Below are positions 1 to 5,138 of a stretch of 5,138 nt of DNA, piece after piece. The notes below the pieces were generated by a model. The model did not search any database. It saw nothing but the letters and a program-made list of their open reading frames with translations, and had not been told where the DNA came from. A program made the position numbers and the translations under genes. The stretch's first letter is position 1. Each line of letters begins with the position of its first letter. Source of the stretch: Chloroflexota bacterium (GTDB taxonomy: Bacteria; Chloroflexota; Ktedonobacteria; Ktedonobacterales; Ktedonobacteraceae); contig CADDZH010000182.1 of NCBI GenBank assembly GCA_902812455.1, positions 1-5,138 of the forward strand, read 5' to 3'.

Positions 1-126
1 ACTGGCGACCCGCGTCGAACGGCTCGCGCTGAATGCCTATTCGGGATGAGGGGCAGGGGAACAGGCTCGTTCGCCAGTGCAGACGAACTCCACAATTTAG
101 TGCAGACGAAAGTTACAAGTGACACA
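1..126. mobile_element. Probable end of an insertion sequence (IS21-like), partial
   Basis: Two near-copies of a 20-nt word lie at 76-95 and 99-118. Each reads AGTGCAGACGAA, then four variable bases, then ACAA, and they repeat with a 23-bp period. The outer copy runs into AAGTGACA, so the edge ends in CA at about 124. Read inward on the minus strand the end starts TGTCACTT. Tandem sub-terminal repeats and TG...CA termini are typical of IS21-family ends, where the transposase binds several short repeats. The element's body would lie to the left, outside the window. A 15-codon open frame ends in TGA at 47-49 and could be the tail of a transposase or helper gene, but it is too short to identify. 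The other end and any target duplication are not visible, so the family call is inference. Confidence 0.42.
76..118. repeat. Two tandem 20-nt repeats, 23-bp period
   Basis: The copies at 76-95 and 99-118 match at the first 12 bases (AGTGCAGACGAA) and the last 4 (ACAA), differing only in the four bases between. The 23-bp period is about two helical turns, which would place two protein-binding sites on the same face of the DNA. This fits transposase-binding repeats at an IS end. The repeats are directly visible; their role is inferred. Confidence 0.75.
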
Positions 127-160
127 CAGGATGGAATGAAGCGTGTGTTCTCATGCGTTA

Positions 161-190
161 TTGCACCTAATGCGGAACATAAGGTATACT
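161..190 (+). promoter_or_regulatory. Sigma70-type promoter for padR with an operator-like spacer
   Basis: The -35 match is TTGCAC (161-166) and the -10 match is TATACT (185-190), separated by 18 bp. Transcription would begin near 196-198. The spacer is an imperfect inverted repeat: ACCTAATG (165-172), five bases, then CATAAGGT (178-185), with seven of eight pairs matching. A repressor bound there would cover both promoter elements, the usual layout of an autorepressed regulator gene. PadR proteins bind short inverted repeats, so padR itself is the natural candidate, but that link is inferred. Confidence 0.55.
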
Positions 191-234
191 GCTGTTGAGA
201 TTCAGTGTAGCGTTTTGGCCGTTGATTGGCAAGG

Positions 235-265
235 TATCGCACCTAATGGGTTATTAGCTGCGATA
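235..265. promoter_or_regulatory. 31-bp palindrome, candidate operator or leader hairpin
   Basis: The left arm is TATCGCA, C, CTAAT (235-247) and the right arm is ATTAG, C, TGCGATA (253-265), around a five-base centre GGGTT. Twelve of thirteen pairs match; the only mismatch is C242 against C258. The left arm contains GCACCTAATG, the word also found in the promoter-spacer repeat 76 bp upstream. The site lies about 40-70 bp downstream of the predicted start of transcription, so it could be a second operator for looping or roadblock repression. As RNA it would fold into a stable stem-loop, but no T-run follows it, which argues against a terminator. Confidence 0.6.
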
Positions 266-401
266 AGACATCGACTCATCTGACCGGGTAGACTTCTTGA
301 ACGTACCCCTCGCTATAAAAAGATCGCAGTGTCACTTTTTGCTCCTCCCGTTCGTGTAGAGACAGGACGCTATTTCTCTCGTTATGAGGGTAATCACAAC
401 C

Positions 402-405
402 GGAG
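402..405 (+). promoter_or_regulatory. Ribosome binding site deciding the padR start
   Basis: GGAG lies eight bases before the ATG at 414. The in-frame ATG at 384 is preceded by a pyrimidine-rich stretch with no Shine-Dalgarno match, so 414 is preferred. Confidence 0.5.
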
Positions 406-413
406 CAGGACGC

Positions 414-1112
414 ATGTCATCAACTCGCGACCAGGCAGGCGCTTCATCTACGGAGACAGGACCTTCCTCTAAGCAGGGAAGACCACTCACGCGCGGGATG
501 CACCCGCTGATCTACGAGTTGTTCGTGCTTGGCGAACTCATGGTCCAGCCTATGTCCGGCTCCTTTCTCCATGAGACGGCCCGGCGCATCCTGGGGCCAT
601 TTCGCCCGTTGAGTTGGGGTATCATCTCTCCTCTGCTTCACCAGTTGGAGCAGCAGGGGCTGGTGACGTCGGTCATCGAGCAGCGGCAGGCAGGCTTGCC
701 ACCTCCGAGGCGTGGGCAGCCCCCACACCGCTATACGATTACCCCTGCGGGTAGGGAGCGCTTCTTGCGCTTGCTCCTCACGCCCAGTGCCTATAGCCGG
801 GACACGCCGGAGGAGTTTGTTATCAAGTTGACCAAGTTCCAGTTTCTGACCCCGGCGCAGCGCGTGACGGTCCTGAAGTGGTATCGGGACTATCAGGACA
901 GCTTGCGCCGCTCCTATCAAGAGGCGCGTTCCTATGTGCGTCACAACCCGGAGATTACCGGGGAAGAGCGCACCTGGATCATGCGTTCCATTGAGTATCG
1001 ACTGCACTGCGCGCAGGCTGAATGCTCCTGGCTCGATCAACAGATCGCTGGAGAGCAAGAGGCGGACGCAACAGAGAGGGAAGAACCAGATGGAAGGATC
1101 GCTTCTATTTGA
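414..1112 (+). CDS. PadR-family transcriptional regulator
   Basis: This 232-residue protein is a probable cytoplasmic DNA-binding repressor. After a low-complexity Ser/Thr-rich tail (about residues 1-28), the PadR winged helix starts at MHPLIYELFVL. It continues through LSWGIISPLLHQLEQQGLV, where the family has its helix 3 and the GLV turn, to the wing PPHRYTITPAGRERF (ending near residue 117). The C-terminal half is helical, with a long charged segment (about 150-215) resembling the Vir-type PadR C-terminal dimerisation domain. An in-frame ATG at 384 would add ten residues but lacks a ribosome site. The ATG at 498 would start exactly at the conserved domain and cannot be excluded. PadR members sense small molecules or stress and often repress their own gene or a neighbouring transporter. 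The ligand here is unknown. The LuxR regulator gene starts 87 bp downstream on the same strand. Confidence 0.92.
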   Translation: MSSTRDQAGASSTETGPSSKQGRPLTRGMHPLIYELFVLGELMVQPMSGSFLHETARRILGPFRPLSWGIISPLLHQLEQQGLVTSVIEQRQAGLPPPRRGQPPHRYTITPAGRERFLRLLLTPSAYSRDTPEEFVIKLTKFQFLTPAQRVTVLKWYRDYQDSLRRSYQEARSYVRHNPEITGEERTWIMRSIEYRLHCAQAECSWLDQQIAGEQEADATEREEPDGRIASI

Positions 1113-1176
1113 TGAGATGACATATCAACATCCCTGGTTTTGGCTCTCCTCACTGCTGTTGGGGAGTTGGGGATGA
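1090..1176 (+). CDS. Possible 28-residue leader or coupling peptide
   Basis: A short frame starts with ATG at 1090 inside the last codons of padR, in another frame, and stops with TGA at 1174-1176, 23 bases before the LuxR regulator. The purine-rich run GAGAGGGAAG lies just upstream of the ATG. The C-terminal part is hydrophobic and Trp-rich (HPWFWLSSLLLGSWG). An internal ATG at 1117 would give 19 residues. It could couple translation across the 87-bp gap between the two regulator genes or act as a leader peptide. It resembles no family I know, and a frame this short may well be chance. Confidence 0.17.
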   Translation: MEGSLLFDEMTYQHPWFWLSSLLLGSWG

Positions 1177-1190
1177 GAGCTATTGGCTGA

Positions 1191-1196
1191 AAGGAG
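1191..1196 (+). promoter_or_regulatory. Ribosome binding site of the LuxR regulator, tight spacing
   Basis: AAGGAG is a full Shine-Dalgarno match but sits only three bases before the ATG at 1200, closer than usual. No other in-frame ATG lies nearby that would give better spacing, and the conserved N-terminal residues follow at once, so 1200 is kept as the start. Confidence 0.6.
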
Positions 1197-1199
1197 TCT

Positions 1200-4100
1200 A
1201 TGCCGAAAGTTCCTACCCATGCCCTCATCTGGTCTGCCGAGCGGGGCGTCTACGAACTGCATCCTGCTGACCCACACTTCTCCTCTGTCGTGCCAGGAGA
1301 GGAAGAGGCGTGGTTGGCCTGGTTAACGGCGCATGCCTCCTTTTCTTTTCAGGGGCAAGCTGGTCGCCTCAATGTGCTCAAGGAGCCCCGGCCACGAGGC
1401 TCTGGCTATTGGTACGCCTATCAGACCAAGGAGGGCCGCACCCGCAAGCGCTATCTTGGACGGACCGAGACCCTCTCGCTGGCCCGCTTAGAGGAGACCG
1501 CCAGGACGCTTGGGCAGGGGTCCGGGGCTGCGCAGGCGCATAATCAGGGGATGGCGCTGCTTTCCAGCAAGCTCTCCCCGCCGCGGTTGCCGCACGCGTT
1601 CGTGGAGCGCGAGCGCTTGCTCGCGGCGCTCGATGGGGCGCTTTCGACGCCGCTGACCCTCATCTCGGCTCCGGCAGGCTGGGGCAAAACGACGCTGCTT
1701 GCCGCCTGGGCCATCCAGCGAAAGAGCCAGGTGGCCTGGCTCTCGCTGGATGACCTGGACAATAGCCCGACGCGCTTCTGGGTCGCGCTGATTGCGGCCC
1801 TGCGACGCGGCGGGAGGTGTGGACCGAGCTTTGGGGAAACGGTGGTGGCGTGGCTCGAGTCGCCCCAGTTGCCACCGCTTTTCTCCTGTCTTTCGGCCCT
1901 GCTCCAGGAGCTGGAAGGACGCTCCGCCCATCCTGCCCCCATCGTCCTCATGGTGGATGATTATCAGGTGATCGGAGAACCAACCATTCACCAGAGCATG
2001 GCCTTCTTCCTGGAGCATCTGCCAGCTTCGGTGCATCTGATCCTCTCCAGCCGGGTCGACCCGGACCTGCCCCTGGCGAGTCTGCGTGCCCGCGGGCAGT
2101 TGACCGAGATCCGTGCGGACGAGCTGCGCTTTCGAGAGGGAGAGGCGAACCAGTATCTGGGCCAGCTGCTCTCCCCTCCGCTCACGGAGGAGGAGGTGCA
2201 GCGGCTTGTGGGTCGCACCGAGGGCTGGATCGCGGGCTTGCACCTGGCCGCTCTCACCCTGCAGCAACGCGCAGACCGCGCGGCCTATCTTGAGGCGTTG
2301 ACCGGCAGCCAGCGCTATCTCCTGGATTACGTGCAGGAAGAGATTCTGGCGCGCCTGCCCGAGAGTGTGCGCGACTTTCTGCTCCACAGCGCTATCCTCT
2401 CGCACCTGGATGCTGCTGTGTGCCAGGCCGTGACGGCCTCACCCAGCCGAGCGGAAAGTCAACAGATGCTCGCGTTCCTGGAGCGAGCCAACCTCTTCGT
2501 GGTGCCCCTGGACGAGGAGCGGCACAGCTATCGGTTGCATGAGCTCTTTCGCGAAGCCCTGCTCTCCGTTCTGCACACCAGCCAACCGGAACTGGTGCCG
2601 CTCTTGCACCGCCGGGCGGCCAGCTTTTACGAGGCCCAGGGGCAGTGGGCTGAGGCCATTACTCACTGGCTTGCCGCCGCTGATTTTTCCGCGGCGGCGA
2701 ATCTCATGGAGCAGACGGTCGAGCAGTTCTGGCTGCGTGGAGAGGCGGCGACGATGGCCGGCTTCGTGCTGGCGCTGCCTCAGCCACTGGTGCGCGAGCA
2801 TGCACACCTCTTGCTCACCACGGCGCTCTATCTCCTTAACACGGTCACGTACCCTGTACATGAGCAGCACGCCAGAGTCCACACCAAGGTGCGGCAGCTC
2901 ATAGCACGGGTCCAGACCGCTCTGCTTCCTCAGGTGGAGGAAACCAGCCATCCGACCTTAGTCACAGGCGCCGTCTCTCCCATCGAGGATCGGGAGGCCC
3001 GCGTCGCCGAGGACGCGAGGCTCTACCGGCGTCTGCGCCTGTTACGCGTGGGCATGGTCTGGTTTGAGACGCTAGCCACCGGGGAGTACGAGCGCTTGGG
3101 CGCCCTTTATCAAGAGATCCAGAAGCTTGATCAGGACGAAGAGGTCATCTGGCAGATGCTCCCGCTCTACTGTAGTTTCGTCCTCCACTACACGGTCTGG
3201 GGAGAGGGAGCGGCGCTGGTGCCGCGGCTACGGGAAGCAAAGCAGCGGGTGAGCCAGTCGGGAAGCCACTTTGCGATCACCAGGGTCATGCAATGGTTGG
3301 CGATAGCCGAAATGGAGGCGGGGCACCTGCGTCTGGCCTACGAGGTGTGCCAGGCCGCTCTCGATCTGATCGAGCAGATCACAGGCTATGCTCTGCTGAA
3401 AGGGTACTTGGAGCTGGTCCTGGCGGTGGTGTTGTATCAGTGGAATCGGTTGGAAGAGGCATGTGGCAGAGTGCGAACAGTTATTCAGGACGCCGCAACC
3501 TGGCAGCATAGTGATTTGCTCCTGTTGGGATATTGGAACTTGATACAGGTCGAGCTGGCGAGAGGAGATCTGTCTGCTGTCCAGCAGGCGCTGCAAGGGT
3601 TTGAACAGCTGGAAGGACATGAAGGATACGCACACCGCCGGCGCTGGCTGCCGGGGGTGCGAGCGCAATGGTGGCTGGCACAAGGACAGCTCAGGGAGGC
3701 ATCGGACTGGGCAGAGGGCGTCGTTTTTCCAGAAGAGGCGTGGGAAGGTCCCCTGTATGCTGTTTTCCCTGCCGTGGTGCGGGTGTATTTCGCCCAGCAT
3801 CGCTGGAGGGAAGCGGTGGCGCTGCTGGAGCGCTGGAGCGGGCACCTGGATCGCCCAACCAGTATCGACATCACTATCACGTTTCTCGCCCAGTCTCTGG
3901 TGGCGCTGCACCAGGCCGGCCAGCGCGAACAAGCTCGTGTGGTTGCTGCTCGCCTGTTCGCACTGACGGAACCGGAGGGCTACCTGCGCGTGTACCTAGA
4001 CGAGGGGGAACCGATGCGCCAGGCACTGGAAGCGCTGCTCACCCCGCACTCCCAGCAACACGAGTTGGCTCCCTCCACGACGGCTTATATCTCGCAGCTG

Positions 4101-4409
4101 CTGGCCGCTTTCGAGCAGGAGCAACGAGGCGCGAGCACCCGCCTCTCGGCGGCATCCACTGCCAGGCCTGCACCCTCCCCTGCCCGGCAGGCCCTGGCTC
4201 TCTCCTCCGCGCCGGGCGCCCCCCTCACCCGGCGGGAGCAGGAAGTCTTGCGCCTGCTGGCCGCCGGGGCCTCCAATCAGGACATCGCCCAGGCGCTGGT
4301 GATTTCGCTGGAGACTGTGAAAAAACACGTCAGTAATCTGCTGGGCAAGCTCGGAGCGAGCAGCCGCACCCAGGCGGTGGCCCTGGCGCGTGCCCGCTCG
4401 CTGCTCTAG
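1200..4409 (+). CDS. LAL/MalT-type LuxR-family transcriptional regulator
   Basis: This 1069-residue protein is a signal-transduction ATPase with a C-terminal DNA-binding domain, the architecture of MalT and other large ATP-binding LuxR regulators. Residues 1-105 form a separate N-terminal domain (see findings) with GSGYWYAYQTKEGRTRKRYLG at about 67-87. The STAND NTPase follows: Walker A APAGWGKTT (157-165), Walker B IVLMVDD (248-254), and the MalT-like stretches LILSSRVDPDLPLASLRARG (280-299) and GRTEGWIAGLHLA (338-350). Residues about 390-450 look like the winged-helix part of the module (YRLHELFREALL). Residues about 450-960 are helical repeats of TPR type, the expected inducer-sensing part. 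A Pro/Ala/Ser-rich linker (about 975-1008) leads to a LuxR helix-turn-helix at 1009-1069, with SLETVKKHVSNLL as recognition helix. The reading frame is intact. The inducer and target genes cannot be read from sequence; the flanking padR and DUF998 genes are the nearest candidates for a shared circuit. Confidence 0.95.
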   Translation: MPKVPTHALIWSAERGVYELHPADPHFSSVVPGEEEAWLAWLTAHASFSFQGQAGRLNVLKEPRPRGSGYWYAYQTKEGRTRKRYLGRTETLSLARLEETARTLGQGSGAAQAHNQGMALLSSKLSPPRLPHAFVERERLLAALDGALSTPLTLISAPAGWGKTTLLAAWAIQRKSQVAWLSLDDLDNSPTRFWVALIAALRRGGRCGPSFGETVVAWLESPQLPPLFSCLSALLQELEGRSAHPAPIVLMVDDYQVIGEPTIHQSMAFFLEHLPASVHLILSSRVDPDLPLASLRARGQLTEIRADELRFREGEANQYLGQLLSPPLTEEEVQRLVGRTEGWIAGLHLAALTLQQRADRAAYLEALTGSQRYLLDYVQEEILARLPESVRDFLLHSAILSHLDAAVCQAVTASPSRAESQQMLAFLERANLFVVPLDEERHSYRLHELFREALLSVLHTSQPELVPLLHRRAASFYEAQGQWAEAITHWLAAADFSAAANLMEQTVEQFWLRGEAATMAGFVLALPQPLVREHAHLLLTTALYLLNTVTYPVHEQHARVHTKVRQLIARVQTALLPQVEETSHPTLVTGAVSPIEDREARVAEDARLYRRLRLLRVGMVWFETLATGEYERLGALYQEIQKLDQDEEVIWQMLPLYCSFVLHYTVWGEGAALVPRLREAKQRVSQSGSHFAITRVMQWLAIAEMEAGHLRLAYEVCQAALDLIEQITGYALLKGYLELVLAVVLYQWNRLEEACGRVRTVIQDAATWQHSDLLLLGYWNLIQVELARGDLSAVQQALQGFEQLEGHEGYAHRRRWLPGVRAQWWLAQGQLREASDWAEGVVFPEEAWEGPLYAVFPAVVRVYFAQHRWREAVALLERWSGHLDRPTSIDITITFLAQSLVALHQAGQREQARVVAARLFALTEPEGYLRVYLDEGEPMRQALEALLTPHSQQHELAPSTTAYISQLLAAFEQEQRGASTRLSAASTARPAPSPARQALALSSAPGAPLTRREQEVLRLLAAGASNQDIAQALVISLETVKKHVSNLLGKLGASSRTQAVALARARSLL

Positions 4410-4500
4410 CGCTTCGTTCTCCCCAACCGGTCGTCTTCCACCTCGCAAAACTACCTCTTTTGCTCCACTTTTGAGGACTGCGTTGGAGGCCACGCCCGTC

Positions 4501-4506
4501 TATACT
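4501..4506 (+). promoter_or_regulatory. Candidate -10 element for the small gene/DUF998 pair
   Basis: TATACT here is identical to the -10 of the padR promoter at 185-190 and sits 39 bases before the predicted start codon. The -35 region is poor, which fits either an activator-dependent promoter or a chance match. Confidence 0.33.
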
Positions 4507-4533
4507 TTCCTCATGACAGAGCACTTTCCAGAG

Positions 4534-4539
4534 AGGAGG
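4534..4539 (+). promoter_or_regulatory. Ribosome binding site deciding the small-gene start
   Basis: AGGAGG lies six bases before ATG 4546, which is ideal. An in-frame ATG at 4513 would add eleven residues, and those codons would have to read through the ribosome site (as Glu-Arg-Arg-Arg). The later start is therefore preferred. Confidence 0.75.
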
Positions 4540-4545
4540 AGACCG

Positions 4546-4776
4546 ATGCACTACCGCATTCACATCCAGGGACACCTTGATCCTGGGTGGCAAGACCGCT
4601 TTGGAGGACTCTGCATCGAGCAGCAAGAGACGGGCACGACGCTGCTCGAAGGCGCGTTGCCGGATCAGGCGGCGCTCTATGGGATGCTCTTGCAGCTCGT
4701 CCGGCTCGGCCTGGTGCTGCTCTCGCTGGAAACGAGCGATACGCCGGAAGGGGAGCAGGCGGCAGAGCGCCCGTGA
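4546..4776 (+). CDS. Small uncharacterised protein, 76 residues
   Basis: The product begins MHYRIHIQGHLDPGWQDRFG, followed by an acidic stretch (LCIEQQETGTTLLEG) and a hydrophobic segment (ALYGMLLQLVRLGLVLLSLE), and ends in a polar tail. From memory it resembles a family of 70-80 residue proteins in Chloroflexota with the pattern YRIxVxGHLDPxWxDxFxGL, then GxTxLxG, DQAALxGLL and LGLxLLS. These often sit beside regulators or small membrane proteins, and no function is known to me. The hydrophobic segment contains charged Arg and reads as an amphipathic helix rather than a membrane span. The predicted order of strands and helices would suit a small alpha/beta fold, which is inference. It has an ideal ribosome site and ends 60 bp before the DUF998 gene, so the two are probably co-transcribed. 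Confidence 0.8.
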   Translation: MHYRIHIQGHLDPGWQDRFGGLCIEQQETGTTLLEGALPDQAALYGMLLQLVRLGLVLLSLETSDTPEGEQAAERP

Positions 4777-4822
4777 AGGTCTCGGACTTGTCGCAGAAGC
4801 CCGGAGAGCATTGTACAAGACG

Positions 4823-4829
4823 AAGGAGG
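4823..4829 (+). promoter_or_regulatory. Ribosome binding site deciding the DUF998 start
   Basis: AAGGAGG is seven bases from ATG 4837 but only three from the out-of-frame ATG at 4833. The spacing and the conserved protein in the 4837 frame both select 4837. Confidence 0.75.
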
Positions 4830-4836
4830 TGCATGA

Positions 4837-5138
4837 ATGAATCAGTCTGGAATACCATTGGTCTCATCGCGGCAGCGATGGAACCTTCCTGCCCGCTGGT
4901 TCGTGTTGGGTGGGATCATGGGACCCATTCTCTATGTCGGGGCCTTCACCCTGGCTGGTTTTCTGCGTCCCGACTACTCACCCATTCATCAGGCAGTGAG
5001 CGATTTGGGCGTTGGTCCTCATGCCTGGCTCCTGAATGCCAGTCTCATTATCAATGGCGTGCTGCTCGTGGGGTTTGCGGTGGGCTTCGCCCTCTGCATG
5101 TCATCGGTGCTGAGCCAGGTCTGGCGGTGGCTCATCGC
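4837..5138 (+). CDS. DUF998 family membrane protein, 5' part only
   Basis: One hundred complete codons are visible before the window ends, so the gene is truncated by the window edge and not by mutation. After a short basic cytoplasmic tail (residues 1-20), a first membrane segment covers about 21-42 (WFVLGGIMGPILYVGAFTLA). The extracytoplasmic loop carries the family signature LRPDYSPIHQAVSDLGVGPHAW (about 43-64), and a second membrane segment spans about 65-87. Full-length DUF998 proteins usually have about six membrane segments and 190-220 residues. Their function is not established. The gene follows the 76-residue protein on the same strand with a strong ribosome site and no terminator between, so it probably belongs to the same operon. 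Confidence 0.9.
   Translation, partial: MNQSGIPLVSSRQRWNLPARWFVLGGIMGPILYVGAFTLAGFLRPDYSPIHQAVSDLGVGPHAWLLNASLIINGVLLVGFAVGFALCMSSVLSQVWRWLI

Larger units (their letters stand above)
127..413 (+). other. Non-coding control region between the IS end and padR
   Basis: No convincing gene is seen on either strand of this stretch. It is more AT-rich than the flanking genes and holds a strong promoter match, two related inverted repeats, and two pairs of short direct repeats: GCACCTAATG at 163-172 and 239-248, and AAGGTAT at 181-187 and 231-237. A second -10-like TATAAA sits at 314-319 without a properly spaced -35. If transcription starts near 197, the regulator's mRNA carries a leader of about 215 nt. 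There is no U-tract after the palindrome, so no intrinsic terminator is visible. Confidence 0.6.
4410..4545 (+). other. Intergenic gap with possible promoter
   Basis: This 136-bp stretch contains a weak inverted repeat, GCAAAA (4445-4450) and TTTTGC (4458-4463), which is AT-rich and has no T-run after it, so it is not a convincing terminator. TATACT at 4501-4506 is a good -10 match. No strong -35 lies at proper spacing: TTGAGG at 4471-4476 is 24 bp away and TTGGAG at 4483-4488 is 12 bp away. The start of transcription would fall near 4513, about 33 bases before the next gene. The downstream pair may be transcribed from here, possibly with help from an activator. Confidence 0.4.

Noticed and set aside
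1..198. Open frame running from the window edge to TGA at about 198, possibly a gene tail
   Set aside because: It runs through the IS repeats and the promoter region, has no recognisable domain, and is probably only the absence of a stop codon. The 15-codon frame ending at 47-49 is more plausible but too short to call.
314..319. TATAAA as a second promoter -10 for padR
   Set aside because: The only good -35-like word, TTGAAC at 297-302, is 11 bp away, too close for sigma70 recognition, and there is no extended -10 TG.
117..337. Nine-base inverted pair AAGTGACAC (117-125) and GTGTCACTT (329-337), as possible ends of a small non-autonomous element
   Set aside because: Similarity stops after nine bases. 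By my rough estimate such a match has a sizeable probability by chance in a region this long. No target duplication is seen, and the element would have to contain the padR promoter.
444..1058. 204-codon minus-strand frame opposite padR
   Set aside because: It is a shadow of the PadR gene, whose sense-strand protein matches a known family from end to end. The antisense product shows no motif.
1488..2405. Long minus-strand open frame (305 codons) and others opposite the LuxR gene, such as 2439-2951, 3228-3932 and 3996-4493
   Set aside because: They lie wholly inside the intact LuxR regulator gene. Their translations look like low-complexity shadows rich in Arg, Gln and Pro with no recognisable domain, as expected opposite a GC-rich gene.
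4445..4463. GCAAAA/TTTTGC inverted repeat as a terminator of the LuxR gene
   Set aside because: The stem is six pairs, mostly A-T, with a seven-base loop and no T-run after it, so it would not form a stable terminator.
4833..4835. ATG at 4833 as start of the last gene
   Set aside because: It is only three bases from the ribosome site, and its frame does not give the DUF998 sequence, whereas the 4837 frame does.

Overview
The window is bacterial and fairly GC-rich, with G/C-favoured third codon positions. Its gene content suggests a Chloroflexota genome, most likely Ktedonobacteria. The pointers are a very large MalT-like LuxR regulator with the N-terminal domain I associate with those genomes, a PadR regulator, a small protein of a type I recall beside membrane and regulator genes there, and a DUF998 membrane protein. 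This assignment rests on family resemblance, not on a database search.

All genes read left to right. Positions 1-126 look like the outer end of an insertion sequence, probably IS21-like, with two near-identical 20-nt repeats set 23 bp apart. Positions 127-413 hold no convincing gene. They contain a good sigma70-type promoter (161-190) whose spacer is filled by an inverted repeat, and a much stronger 31-bp palindrome (235-265) that shares the word GCACCTAATG with it. A PadR-family regulator follows (414-1112), then an 87-bp gap, and then a 1069-residue LAL/MalT-type LuxR regulator (1200-4409). After a 136-bp gap carrying a possible promoter come a 76-residue uncharacterised protein (4546-4776) and the start of a DUF998 multi-pass membrane protein (from 4837, cut off by the window edge). 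The last two genes lie 60 bp apart, both have near-perfect Shine-Dalgarno sequences, and probably form an operon.

Inferred logic: PadR proteins are usually ligand-responsive repressors that control their own gene or a neighbour. The two palindromic sites upstream of this one are obvious candidates for its operators. The LAL regulator has a Walker A/B STAND ATPase, a long helical sensor region and a C-terminal LuxR helix-turn-helix. It may be co-transcribed with padR and could act on the small gene/DUF998 pair or on distant genes. No established system (CRISPR, toxin-antitoxin, phage or biosynthetic cluster) is visible. The most interesting part is the repeat-rich control region between the IS end and padR.
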